Positions 26,607 to 34,555 of a DNA stretch of 64,000 nucleotides are shown one piece after another. Numbering within the stretch: position 1 is the stretch's first letter; every line of letters starts with the position of its first letter. The DNA is taken from positions 35,297 to 99,296 of the forward strand of contig NZ_VCNG01000022.1 in the NCBI RefSeq assembly GCF_006227205.1, in the 5' to 3' direction. Below the pieces are notes generated by a model. That model saw only the letters and a list, made by a program, of their open reading frames with translations, was not told the origin of the DNA and did not search any database. A program made the position numbers and the translations under genes. The stretch is from Pseudomonas sp. ICMP22404. GTDB lineage: Bacteria > Pseudomonadota > Gammaproteobacteria > Pseudomonadales > Pseudomonadaceae.

Positions 26607-27710
26607 ATGCAACTTCTCACGCTTCCGCCTTCCCCAGCCCTGGCCACATCGATTCGTGCCACGGCCCAGGTCTTTGAAGACCCGAGCTCCCAGGCCCTGC
26701 TGGCTCATTTGCAACAAGTGGCCCCCAGCGATGCCAGTGTGCTGATCATCGGCCAGACCGGCACGGGCAAGGAGTTGGTCGCCCGGCACATACATAATCT
26801 CAGCGCCCGCCGGGACAAGGCGTTCGTTGCGGTCAACTGTGGGGCGTTCTCCGAGACGCTGGTGGAAGCCGAGCTGTTCGGGCACGAAAAAGGCGCCTTC
26901 ACCGGCGCGTTGACCGCAAAGGCCGGCTGGTTCGAAGAAGCGGACGGCGGCACCTTGTTCCTGGATGAAATCGGCGACCTGCCTCTGCCGATCCAGGTCA
27001 AGCTGCTCAGGGTATTGCAGGAGCGTGAAGTGGTCCGCCTGGGGTCACGCAAGAGTATCAAGATCAATGTGCGCGTACTGGCGGCCACCAACGTACAACT
27101 GGAAAAAGCCATCAACGCCGGCCACTTTCGCGAGGACCTCTACTACCGCCTCAATGTGGTCAGCCTTGTTCTCAAACCGCTGCGCGAGCGCCCCGGTGAC
27201 ATCCTGCCGTTGATACACCACTTCATCGCCGAATACAGTCGCAAGCTGGGTTACGGCGAGGTCGCGCTGGATGCGCAGGCAGAGCGCAAACTGCTCGATT
27301 ACTCCTGGCCGGGCAACATCCGCGAGCTGGAAAATGTCATCCATCACACGCTGCTGATTTGCCGCAGATCGCTGATTGGCGTCCAGGACCTGCACCTGTC
27401 CAACTTCCGCATCGACCGCCAGAGCACACCCGCGGATAGCCCCCCTCAAAATGCCGAGACGCTCTTGCAGAAAGCCTTTGAAAAGCTGCTTGAGCAAGAG
27501 CACGGCAATTTACATGAGAAGGTCGAAACGGCCCTGCTGCGCGCCGCCTACCGATACGCCCATTGCAATCAGGTCCACACCGCCGCCCTGCTCGGCCTGA
27601 GTCGCAATGTCACACGCACGGCGCTGATCAGGATCGGCGAATTGGTGGTCAACAAGCGCCGTCCAACGTTGAGCACGCTGAACGGCCAAGTGGTCAATCT
27701 TTCAACCTGA
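26607..27710 (+). CDS. sfnR: Sigma-54-dependent activator SfnR (sulfone sulfur utilisation)
   Basis: The 367-residue enhancer-binding protein has no N-terminal sensory domain; the AAA+ domain begins within ~35 residues. Motifs are Walker A G-Q-T-G-T-G-K-E, the sigma-54 contact loop G-A-F-T-G-A, Walker B G-T-L-F-L-D-E-I-G-D, R-F/R-E-D-L-Y-Y-R-L-N-V and W-P-G-N-I-R-E-L-E. The C-terminal HTH (A-A-L-L-G-L-S-R-N-V) is typical of SfnR. SfnR activates genes for using dimethyl sulfone as sulfur source. I chose the ATG at 26607, where the known N-terminus M-Q-L-L-T-L-P-P-S-P begins; a GTG at 26559 is an alternative. It converges on sfnG. Confidence 0.93.
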   Translation: MQLLTLPPSPALATSIRATAQVFEDPSSQALLAHLQQVAPSDASVLIIGQTGTGKELVARHIHNLSARRDKAFVAVNCGAFSETLVEAELFGHEKGAFTGALTAKAGWFEEADGGTLFLDEIGDLPLPIQVKLLRVLQEREVVRLGSRKSIKINVRVLAATNVQLEKAINAGHFREDLYYRLNVVSLVLKPLRERPGDILPLIHHFIAEYSRKLGYGEVALDAQAERKLLDYSWPGNIRELENVIHHTLLICRRSLIGVQDLHLSNFRIDRQSTPADSPPQNAETLLQKAFEKLLEQEHGNLHEKVETALLRAAYRYAHCNQVHTAALLGLSRNVTRTALIRIGELVVNKRRPTLSTLNGQVVNLST

Positions 27711-27760
27711 TCCTGCATCAGCCCTTGAGGATAGAGCCCTCGCGCGCCATGTCGCCGCGT

Positions 27761-28855
27761 CTACGCAACCGCCGCTGTTCTCGCAACCCTGCGCTGTTCC
27801 AACTCGCGCACCAGCGGCAGGACCCTACGACCGAAATACTCGACCTCTTCCTGAAAGTGCAGGAAGCCCGCCAGCACCAGGTCGACACCCACAGCCTTGA
27901 GCGCGACGATGCGCTCGGCGATCTGCCGCGGCGTGCCGATCAGGTTGGTCTTGAAGCCATCGTTGTACTGCACCAAGTCTTCGAAACTGGACTTGGCCCA
28001 GTTACCTTCACCTTCCGGGCTGGATTTGCCGGCCTGTCTTGCCGCGTCACCAAAGGAATTCACCGCCTCCGGATCGGCCTGATCGATGATTTGCGCGAGC
28101 ACCGCACGCGCCTCTTCTTCGGTGTCGCGCGCAATGACGAAGGCGTTTATCCCGACCTTGACCTTGTGGTTGTTGGCGGCGGCTTTGGCCTGAATGTCAT
28201 CGATCTGGGCTTTGACGCCCTCCACGGTGTTGCCATTGGTGAAGTACCAGTCGGACACCCGCGCCGCCATGTCCCGCGCCGCACGGGAGCTGCCGCCCTG
28301 GAAGATTTCCGGGTGCTGCTGCAAGGGTTTCGGCTTGAGGGTGTAGTCATGGAAGCGGTAGAAGTCACCGCGAAACGTGAAGTTGTCGGTGGTCCAGATG
28401 CCCTTGAGCGTCGTGATGAACTCTTCGGAACGACGATAGCGCTCATCGTGCTCGAGCCATGGCTCGCCAATGGCGGTGAACTCGCCCTTGAACCAGCCGG
28501 ACACCACGTTGATCGCGACGCGGCCGCCGGTCAGTTGATCGATGGTCGCGATCTGCTTGGCCAGCACCGAAGGCGTCCATGGCCCCGGCAACACCGCCGC
28601 GATGACTTTCAGGCGCGTGGTGGCGGCCAGCAAGGCGTGGCTGAAGGCCACCGATTCGTGCTGGTACTCGGCGCCATAGCCGGCGGTAAAACGCACCTGC
28701 GTCAACGCATAGTCGAATCCCGCCGCCTCGGCGATCTGGGCCAGCTTGCGGTTGTAGTCGATCCCCCAGTCGGTACGCTGCGCGACCTTGCTGACCACCA
28801 GCCCGCCGCTGACGTTAGGTACCCAGTAGGCAAACTTGATCGTGTCCTGGCTCAT
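27761..28855 (-). CDS. sfnG: FMNH2-dependent dimethylsulfone monooxygenase SfnG
   Basis: The 364-residue flavin-dependent monooxygenase of the bacterial luciferase/alkanesulfonate-monooxygenase (SsuD) fold has F-A-Y-W-V-P-N-V-S-G-G at the N-terminus, I-N-V-V-S-G-W-F-K-G-E-F and E-H-D-E-R-Y-R-R-S-E-E-F. SfnG converts dimethyl sulfone to methanesulfinate and formaldehyde, freeing sulfur for assimilation. The ATG at 28855 has GGAG 8 bases upstream. A near-consensus sigma-54 promoter lies 47 bases upstream of the start, matching control by SfnR. The adjacent divergent gene encodes a DszC-like monooxygenase. Confidence 0.95.
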   Translation of the reverse strand: MSQDTIKFAYWVPNVSGGLVVSKVAQRTDWGIDYNRKLAQIAEAAGFDYALTQVRFTAGYGAEYQHESVAFSHALLAATTRLKVIAAVLPGPWTPSVLAKQIATIDQLTGGRVAINVVSGWFKGEFTAIGEPWLEHDERYRRSEEFITTLKGIWTTDNFTFRGDFYRFHDYTLKPKPLQQHPEIFQGGSSRAARDMAARVSDWYFTNGNTVEGVKAQIDDIQAKAAANNHKVKVGINAFVIARDTEEEARAVLAQIIDQADPEAVNSFGDAARQAGKSSPEGEGNWAKSSFEDLVQYNDGFKTNLIGTPRQIAERIVALKAVGVDLVLAGFLHFQEEVEYFGRRVLPLVRELEQRRVARTAAVA

Positions 28856-28901
28856 TGTATGTACTCCACGGCTTGTTGAAATGAATCTGCACAAGGCATT
28901 G

Positions 28902-28918
28902 AGCAGCAACCGTGCCAA
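28902..28918 (-). promoter_or_regulatory. Sigma-54 promoter of sfnG
   Basis: On the minus strand the sequence reads TTGGCACG-N4-CTGCT, matching 12 of 13 informative positions of the sigma-54 consensus, with the required GG-N10-GC spacing. The -12 GC is about 48 bases before the sfnG ATG. An imperfect palindrome ATAATC-AATG-CATTAT further upstream (about 28934-28949) could be an activator site. Confidence 0.75.
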
Positions 28919-29147
28919 CGATTTTTTTCTTTTATAATCAATGCATTATCAGAAAAACCGCAACCCCTTCACTGTCACCCGGCAGACAGGTTATTGATCC
29001 GCTGTTGCCAGGCCAACACCAAGGGCGTCACGGCTTACGAGTGCAACTGTTGGCAGGCACACAGCCAGGCAACACATTGCCCGCAGGACGACAGCGCCTT
29101 CACTCGAATAGCGGCCTCAATCCCCCGGCTCCACGGGCTTTCGGTGT

Positions 29148-29164
29148 TGGGCATGGAGCGTGCA
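29148..29164 (+). promoter_or_regulatory. Possible sigma-54 promoter of the DszC-like gene
   Basis: TGGGCATG-N4-GTGCA has GG-N10-GC spacing and about 10 of 13 consensus matches. It lies 65 bases before the ATG at 29229. Its position opposite the sfnG promoter supports shared SfnR control. Confidence 0.45.
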
Positions 29165-29228
29165 ATACCGGTGCTGCAGCGGCAGGTTCTTCCTGCCCGC
29201 CCCTCTCGTCATCAGAAGGAACTTCGCC

Positions 29229-30491
29229 ATGACCGCACAGCAACAACATCTGCCCCATCGCCTTTCCACCGGCACCGACTACGAGGCCTTGGCCGAGCGC
29301 TTCCGGCCGATCTTCGCGCGTATCCAGGCCGGCGCGCTGGAGCGTGAACAGTCCCGCAGCCTGCCCTATGAGCAGGTCAAATGGCTGAAGGAAGCAGGCT
29401 TCGGTGCCGTGCGCGTGCCCGTTGAACATGGCGGCGCCGGTGCTTCGCTGCCGCAGTTGTTGCAACTGCTGATCGAGCTCGCCGAAGCCGACTCCAACCT
29501 GCCCCAGGCCTTGCGCGGCCATTTCGCCTTTGTCGAAGACCGTCTCAATGCCCATGCTGGCAGTGCCCAGGACACATGGTTCAAACGCTTCGTGGACGGT
29601 GAACTGGTGGGCAACGCCTGGACCGAAATCGGCGACGTGAAAATCGGCCAGGTCGGTACCCGGGTTTCTCGCCAAGGCGATCAATGGGTGGTCAACGGCA
29701 CCAAGTACTACAGCACCGGCAGCATCTTTGCCGACTGGATCGACCTGTATGCCCAGCGCGACGACAACGGCGCCGATGTGATCGCGGCAGTCCGCGTCCA
29801 GCAACCGGGCGTGCGGCAAATCGATGATTGGGACGGCTTCGGCCAACGCACCACCGGCAGTGGCACGTCGGTGTTCGAGAATGCCGTGGTCGAGGCAGAA
29901 AACCTCATCGACTTTTCCACGCGTTTCAAATACCAGACCGCGTTCTATCAGTTGGTCCTGCTGGCCGTGTTGACCGGCTCTGGCCGCGCAGCGGTCCGCG
30001 ACATCACCGAACAGGTGCAGAAACGCACGCGGATCTTCAGCACCGGCAATGCCAGTCAGGTCAGCCAGGACGTGCAGGTGCAGCAAGTGGTGGGCAAGGC
30101 CTCGGCCCAAGTCTACGCGGCCGAAGCCACCGCCCTACGCGCTGCGCAGGCCTCGCAACGTGCCTATGAAAGCCGCTTCGGCCACAATGCCGATATCGAA
30201 CACCAGGCCAACATCGCCGCCGAGCTGGAATCGGCCCAGGCTCAGGTCGCCATCGCCGAGCTGGTATTGCGCGCCACCAGCGATCTGTTCAACGCCCTCG
30301 GCGCGTCGGCCACCAGCACCGCAAAGGCCCTCGACCGCCATTGGCGCAATGCGCGCACCGCGGCCTCGCACAACCCGCTGATCTACAAGGAACGCATCAT
30401 TGGCGATTGGGCGATCAATGGTACGGAGCCGCCGTATGTCTGGCAGATTGGCGGCGGAGTGCAGCGCGAGGTCAATGCAGCAAGTCGCTGA
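29229..30491 (+). CDS. DszC/SfnC-like flavin monooxygenase (acyl-CoA dehydrogenase fold)
   Basis: The 420-residue product has the acyl-CoA dehydrogenase fold: helical N-domain with R-V-P-V-E-H-G-G-A-G-A-S, middle beta-domain with G-N-A-W-T-E-I-G and W-V-V-N-G-T-K-Y-Y-S-T-G-S, and C-terminal helical bundle. The Y-Y-S-T-G motif and the sulfur context point to the DszC/SfnC-type two-component FMNH2-dependent monooxygenases rather than to a fatty-acid enzyme. It may oxidise sulfur in organosulfur compounds. I chose the ATG at 29229, with AAGGA 8 bases upstream. Its last 20 bases overlap the convergent trmK gene. Confidence 0.82.
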   Translation: MTAQQQHLPHRLSTGTDYEALAERFRPIFARIQAGALEREQSRSLPYEQVKWLKEAGFGAVRVPVEHGGAGASLPQLLQLLIELAEADSNLPQALRGHFAFVEDRLNAHAGSAQDTWFKRFVDGELVGNAWTEIGDVKIGQVGTRVSRQGDQWVVNGTKYYSTGSIFADWIDLYAQRDDNGADVIAAVRVQQPGVRQIDDWDGFGQRTTGSGTSVFENAVVEAENLIDFSTRFKYQTAFYQLVLLAVLTGSGRAAVRDITEQVQKRTRIFSTGNASQVSQDVQVQQVVGKASAQVYAAEATALRAAQASQRAYESRFGHNADIEHQANIAAELESAQAQVAIAELVLRATSDLFNALGASATSTAKALDRHWRNARTAASHNPLIYKERIIGDWAINGTEPPYVWQIGGGVQREVNAASR

Positions 30492-31167
30492 TCCAGTCGA
30501 TCTGTCGGACGAGATCCTGTACCACTTCCTCGGGCACGGCCCGTCGCGCCCGGGCGAAGCCCTGCAGGGTCTTGTGCTTCTGGCGCAACCTGCGCTGCCA
30601 CTTACCGAGGAAAGCAGGGGTGCGTGCCTCCATCAGCAACGGGCCGAAGTACAGTTCTTCGGCGCTGTACATCACCGGCCCGGTGCGCTCGGCGACGATG
30701 ATTTCATAGTCGAAGCGGTTCTCCCGCAACACTTCCTCATCGAGAATGCGGTAGCCGTTTTCCATCAACCACCGGCGCAGCGGTTGCTCACCGCCGTTGG
30801 GTTGCAGGATCAGACGCTCCTGGCCGCTCAATCGCGACCTGTCGCGCTCCAGGATGTCGCGGATCGTCTCGCCGCCCATGCCACAGAAGCTGATCGCCGT
30901 GATCCCGTCCTCCGGCTCGATTGCCGCCAAGCCGTCAGCCAGGCGCACGGTGATCCATGGTTCGAGGCCATTCTCACGCACCGTCCGTCCAGCCGCGTGA
31001 AACGGCGTCACCGCCACCTCCCCGGCCACCGCCGCGACAATGACGCCACGGCGCATCAATGCCACCGGCAGATAACCGTGATCCGAGCCAATATCGGCCA
31101 AGCGCGTCCCCACCGGCACCTGCGCCGCCACCCGCTCCAGGCGCATGGACAATGTCTGTTCGTTCAA
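30472..31167 (-). CDS. trmK: tRNA (adenine22-N1)-methyltransferase TrmK family
   Basis: The 231-residue class I SAM-dependent methyltransferase has the SAM-binding motif A-D-I-G-S-D-H-G-Y-L-P near residue 25. S-F-C-G-M-G-G-E-T-I stands at the catalytic strand, and I-L-Q-P-N and R-W-L-M-E-N-G-Y-R-I follow. These are TrmK (YqfN, formerly DUF633) features; in Bacillus the enzyme methylates A22 of tRNAs. The reading frame starts with TTG at 31167 behind a G-rich SD (AAGGGGGG, only 3 bases away); an ATG at 31146 is an alternative. The 3' end overlaps the convergent monooxygenase gene by 20 bases. Confidence 0.82.
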   Translation of the reverse strand: MNEQTLSMRLERVAAQVPVGTRLADIGSDHGYLPVALMRRGVIVAAVAGEVAVTPFHAAGRTVRENGLEPWITVRLADGLAAIEPEDGITAISFCGMGGETIRDILERDRSRLSGQERLILQPNGGEQPLRRWLMENGYRILDEEVLRENRFDYEIIVAERTGPVMYSAEELYFGPLLMEARTPAFLGKWQRRLRQKHKTLQGFARARRAVPEEVVQDLVRQIDWISDLLH

Positions 31168-31348
31168 CCGCCCCCCTTAACACCACAAGCGTCCGACAGC
31201 GTTGGCCGGATCGGGCTGCGATTCTGTCGGGCTACACGGTGCATTTCAAATTTATGTGATCAGGGTCGTGACTTTGACAACACCGGCCTGCGCACCTATA
31301 ACCGCTCCTGGCCCACCGCCAGGTCAATAAACCAGATGAGAAGCCGCC

Positions 31349-31633
31349 ATGAATGACCGTCAAGCAATCATCAGAGACTTGATCGCAGCAGTGATGAAAG
31401 CCCGCAAGTCCGACGAAATCGTCTATCAGTCGGAGTGGCTCGGCTACATCCCATTCGGGGTCTACCACTGGGTCGAATGCCAGGGCGAAGACGTTTCCGG
31501 CGACTTTCCGTTTGGATGGTCGCTCGAAGACCTGGCGGGTCTTGAGCAGATGGGGTTTCTGAAAACGCTTGAAGCTTATGAGAACCCTGACGACTCGTTT
31601 GATCGGGAGATCAGGTATCGCGTTTGTGGCTGA
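31349..31633 (+). CDS. Small hypothetical protein (94 aa)
   Basis: The 94-residue acidic, aromatic-rich protein has W-x-G-Y-I-P-F-G-V-Y-H-W-V-E-C near the middle. There is no signal peptide or membrane segment. I do not recognise a family. The ATG at 31349 has a GATGAGAAG purine-rich stretch upstream, and codon use looks like normal Pseudomonas coding DNA. It is flanked by trmK (divergent) and the PD-(D/E)XK-like gene (convergent), so it is probably transcribed alone. Confidence 0.55.
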   Translation: MNDRQAIIRDLIAAVMKARKSDEIVYQSEWLGYIPFGVYHWVECQGEDVSGDFPFGWSLEDLAGLEQMGFLKTLEAYENPDDSFDREIRYRVCG

Positions 31634-31678
31634 GCTATGGTCATAAGCAGCAGGCCTTGCCCGTCGAAAATCTCACCT

Positions 31679-32182
31679 TTACAGTACCCTCTCGTCCATG
31701 GAGGATCTGAATGGAAGAAAGTCCTCACGGATTACCTGTGCAGCCAGTTTCTGGACGTCCCTAAGGGCGATTACCTTCGTCCCTTTCCAGTCTTCTTTAG
31801 GCAACAAACTCCGGACAGGAGCCTCTGGCCCGTTATAGGCCACTGATGCAGTGTTCGACGTGAAGTCGATTCTGAAAAAGAGCAGGTGGTCGGCAAAGCC
31901 CACTCCCGGTGTAAAAGCGGGTCCCGAATTGATCCTACCCGTTGCCTTCACTTGTACGGTCCTTCCATTTCGAGTCAACGCATCCACACCACCTGTACGT
32001 TTAGGTGGCAGCACGAGGTCGAAGTACTCCAGTGCCAAAGCTTCTGCGATGTCGCCCACCAGACGCCCGTCGAGAGTGAACTTCAGTCTCGTACTCGAAT
32101 AGTGATTAACCAGTGCTTGTTGTGCCTTCCATAAATCGCGTATCACCTCGGGTAACTGCAATACGGGCTCTTTTCCATCCAT
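31679..32182 (-). CDS. DUF6998-like protein with PD-(D/E)XK-type pattern
   Basis: The 167-residue product starts with a helical L-P-E-V-I-R-D-L-W-K-A-Q segment. G-D-I-A-E-A-L-A follows (conserved Glu), then V-D-A-L near residue 65 and, nine residues on, V-Q-V-K-A-T. An upstream Glu, an Asp, and a Q-V-K core strand are the pattern of PD-(D/E)XK nuclease-fold proteins, here with Gln in place of the usual E/D before x-K. I associate it tentatively with DUF6998. The ATG at 32182 has AAGGAG 9 bases upstream. It lies at the edge of a stretch with weaker coding signal, compatible with an accessory insertion. Confidence 0.5.
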   Translation of the reverse strand: MDGKEPVLQLPEVIRDLWKAQQALVNHYSSTRLKFTLDGRLVGDIAEALALEYFDLVLPPKRTGGVDALTRNGRTVQVKATGRINSGPAFTPGVGFADHLLFFRIDFTSNTASVAYNGPEAPVRSLLPKEDWKGTKVIALRDVQKLAAQVIREDFLPFRSSMDERVL

Positions 32183-32375
32183 TCAAACCTTCTCCTTTAT
32201 GGCAATTTCCAAATGTCTATTGTGAAGTACCGATGATCTGGACCGTAGTGCTGCCGACTTCTGATCTTGCCAGCCAAGCACAACAAAATTCCTTAGGCTT
32301 CGCAGCCAAAAATAGCGCGTGCCAAGATGGCTCAGGGTCTTTCGTGGCGCCCATCATCACCATCCAGATACAGGG

Positions 32376-32633
32376 ATGTCCACGCTCCATATACACAAGA
32401 CTGAAGGCGCCGCGTCGCTACCTTCAATGCTCGGCAATCTGTCAGCCATCTACCACTACAGACGCTTGCGCCTCGATGGCAATGACGGCACGCCTTACAA
32501 CCGGGAGTTCGAGCACATGGAAGTCAGTTGCTTTACCCGCGAAGCCAGTAACCGCCAGGTTTATCGCCTAAGTAGCCAGCACTTATCGTCGACGTCTGCT
32601 CAACCGCTTGAGAATGCATTGAATCCAGAATAA
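32376..32633 (+). CDS. Doubtful short hypothetical ORF, possibly a gene remnant
   Basis: The 85-codon frame begins M-S-T-L-H-I-H-K and contains I-Y-H-Y-R-R-L-R-L-D and E-V-S-C-F-T-R. There is no usable SD; CAGGG abuts the ATG. No family is recognised. The open frame could be a fragment of a larger decayed gene, since the flanking 32.2-32.8 kb region lacks coherent coding. Confidence 0.25.
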   Translation: MSTLHIHKTEGAASLPSMLGNLSAIYHYRRLRLDGNDGTPYNREFEHMEVSCFTREASNRQVYRLSSQHLSSTSAQPLENALNPE

Positions 32634-32882
32634 CGCACCCGATTCGCTGACGCCGTGTGCGCCGAGCCGCTCAATCTTGACCAACTGGCAACGCTCACCA
32701 CTCGGATAACGCATGGAAATCAGCTAACGTGTACCTCTACCTGGAAGCCTATGACCTGTTTATAGAAACCGCCGGCAGTTCCATCCTTCTCGTTCGGATC
32801 AATACGCTCAAGGTTGCGGAAAAGCGCGCATGTGAAGTCAGGGAAGTTTTGTATTGCGCGGATTCGTCGAAACAGAGTGCCC

Positions 32883-32972
32883 CTGTGTGCGAGCCTGCTC
32901 GCGATAGCGATGAACCAGTCAGCTCATCGCCACAGGTAGATTGCTATCGCGAGCAGGCTCGCTCCCACATTG
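32883..32972. repeat. REPIN (one arm decayed)
   Basis: The right arm (32945-32970) is a perfect REP. The left arm (about 32883-32905) has a mutated outer end (CTGTGTGCGAGCC). Only ~15 bases separate it from the SD of the epoxide hydrolase gene. Confidence 0.8.
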
Positions 32973-33005
32973 CCCATACAAAGTAGCCAGGCCAAGGCCA
33001 AGACC

Positions 33006-34145
33006 ATGCTCATCGAACCCTTCTCCATCGACATCCCCGAGCCCGCCCTGGAAGACTTGCGCCATCGCCTGCGCAATACGCGGCTGCCCGAGCCCTTGCT
33101 CGATCAAGGCTGGAGCGAGGGCATGGACATGGGCGTGTTGCGCGATTTGCTCGCGTATTGGTCGACCGGGTTCGACTGGCGCGCGCGGGAGGCTGAGCTC
33201 AATCGCTTGCCGCAGTTTGTCGCCGACATCGGCGGGCAGCGGGTTCACTTTGTTCATCAACGTGGCGTCGGGCCGGACCCGATGCCGCTCGTCCTGACCC
33301 ACGGCTGGCCCGGTTCGTTCATCGAGATGCAGCGCATCATCCCGCTGCTGACGGACCCGGCCAGTCATGGTGGCGACTCGGCGGATGCGTTCCATGTGGT
33401 GGTGCCGTCGCTGCCCGGCTACACCTTTTCCGCGCCGTTCATGCAAGCGGGCATGGGACCCTATGAAATTGCCGGGCTGTGGCAGAAGCTGATGGGCGGG
33501 CTGGGTTATGAGCGTTTTGGCGCCCAAGGCGGGGACATTGGCGCGGGTGTCTCGACCTGGCTGGGTGTGCGGTTTCCCGAGCAGGTGACAGGGATTCACC
33601 TCAATTACATTCCGGGCTCCTACCGCCCTCCCCTGGGCGAAACCGAGCCGCCGCAAACAGCGCAAGAAACGCTTTTCCTCCAGCGCGCCGCCGCATTTGG
33701 CGATGCCGAAGGCGCATACGCCCACCTGCAGCGAACCAAACCCCAGAGCCTGGCCGTGGGCTTGAACGATTCACCGGCCGGACTGTTGGCCTGGATGGGG
33801 GAAAAGCTGTTGGCCTGGTGCGATGCCGACCCGGCCATCGACCGTGACTGGTTGCTGACCAATGTGACGCTCTACTGGCTGACGAACTGCATTGGCTCGT
33901 CGTTTCGTCAGTACGTGGAAGGCAGCAAGCGTCCCTTGCAGTTCAACAGCGGCGAGCGGGTGAAGCCAGCGGTTGGGGTCGCGTTGTTTCCCAAGGAACT
34001 GCCCATGCCGCCAAGAAGCTGGGTGGAGCGGTGCTGTACAGTGGAGCGCTGGACCACGATGCCCCGCGGCGGCCACTTTGCGGCGCTGGAGCAGCCGGCG
34101 TTGCTGGCGGCGGATATCAGGGCGTTCTTTCGGGCGTTGCGCTAG
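33006..34145 (+). CDS. Epoxide hydrolase (alpha/beta hydrolase with EHN domain)
   Basis: The 379-residue product has an N-terminal epoxide-hydrolase lid domain (F-S-I-D-I-P...D-L-R-H-R-L, about 1-105). The alpha/beta hydrolase core follows: oxyanion-hole H-G-W-P-G-S near residue 100, nucleophile Asp in G-G-D-I-G-A near 180, and the C-terminal catalytic His in G-G-H-F-A-A-L-E-Q-P near 358. Family members open epoxides to diols and resemble microsomal and juvenile-hormone epoxide hydrolases. There is no signal peptide. The ATG at 33006 has AAGG 8 bases upstream. It is monocistronic, with REP elements on both sides. The substrate is unknown. Confidence 0.88.
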   Translation: MLIEPFSIDIPEPALEDLRHRLRNTRLPEPLLDQGWSEGMDMGVLRDLLAYWSTGFDWRAREAELNRLPQFVADIGGQRVHFVHQRGVGPDPMPLVLTHGWPGSFIEMQRIIPLLTDPASHGGDSADAFHVVVPSLPGYTFSAPFMQAGMGPYEIAGLWQKLMGGLGYERFGAQGGDIGAGVSTWLGVRFPEQVTGIHLNYIPGSYRPPLGETEPPQTAQETLFLQRAAAFGDAEGAYAHLQRTKPQSLAVGLNDSPAGLLAWMGEKLLAWCDADPAIDRDWLLTNVTLYWLTNCIGSSFRQYVEGSKRPLQFNSGERVKPAVGVALFPKELPMPPRSWVERCCTVERWTTMPRGGHFAALEQPALLAADIRAFFRALR

Positions 34146-34157
34146 CGATGATGCATC

Positions 34158-34247
34158 TGTGGGAGCGAGCCTGCTCGCGATGACGGCGACACATTCAACC
34201 TCGATGCAAGCTGACCCGGCGCCATCGCGAGCAGGCTCGCTCCCACG
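34158..34247. repeat. REPIN
   Basis: Inverted REP pair (about 34158-34182 and 34221-34246) with the standard GTGGGAGCGAGCCTGCTCGCG core, just downstream of the epoxide hydrolase gene. Confidence 0.9.
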
Positions 34248-34325
34248 GAGATCCGGGTGTTAGTGACGGAACTGATTGTTCGAACAATCTTGTAGGCAAT
34301 CACCACCGTGACGAGGGACGCAAAC

Positions 34326-34362
34326 CTGTGGGAGCGAGCCTGCTCGCTCCCACAGGGGATTG
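34326..34362. repeat. Collapsed REP palindrome
   Basis: GTGGGAGCGAGC is joined directly to its inverse GCTCGCTCCCAC with only the central CTGCTC-type bases left. This looks like a REPIN that lost its spacer. Confidence 0.8.
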
Positions 34363-34555
34363 GCGGGGAATGAAGGACTTTGTCCTCTGAGATCTTCTCG
34401 CAGGCTGACAAGGACTGAAACACATCACCCCACCGCACTATGCCAATCGGCCGATGTTCATCCGCCAGGGGTTTTCGATACTCGAATCTCCGGCACCACC
34501 TGGAACCGTCCGCGGTTCGAGCTGGATGGCCTTCGTTCGAATTGTGGAGTGATGC

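Larger units (their letters stand above)
28856..29228. other. Divergent sfnG / monooxygenase intergenic region
   Basis: This 373-base spacer holds no gene. It contains the sfnG sigma-54 promoter (28902-28918), an AT-rich stretch (28920-28950), and a weaker sigma-54-like site for the rightward gene (29148-29164). Activator sites for SfnR would be expected in the ~230 bases between the two promoters. Confidence 0.6.
32183..33005. other. 823-base region with no convincing gene
   Basis: The first ~640 bases have lower GC and irregular codon use in all frames. They contain one possible 85-codon frame (listed separately) and frames broken by stops, consistent with decayed or acquired DNA. The last ~90 bases are a REPIN that ends directly before the epoxide hydrolase SD. 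Confidence 0.5.
34146..34555. other. 410-base intergenic region with REPIN and REP singlet
   Basis: It holds a REPIN (34158-34247), a ~49-base segment (34259-34307) similar to one at 62694-62741, a compact REP palindrome (34326-34362), and about 190 bases of ompW leader. No gene was seen. The segment 34276-34291 is a perfect palindrome (GATTGTTC-GAACAATC). Confidence 0.6.

Noticed and set aside
32729..32986. 85-codon ORF before the epoxide hydrolase
   Set aside because: Its C-terminal third is translated REP sequence and there is no SD.
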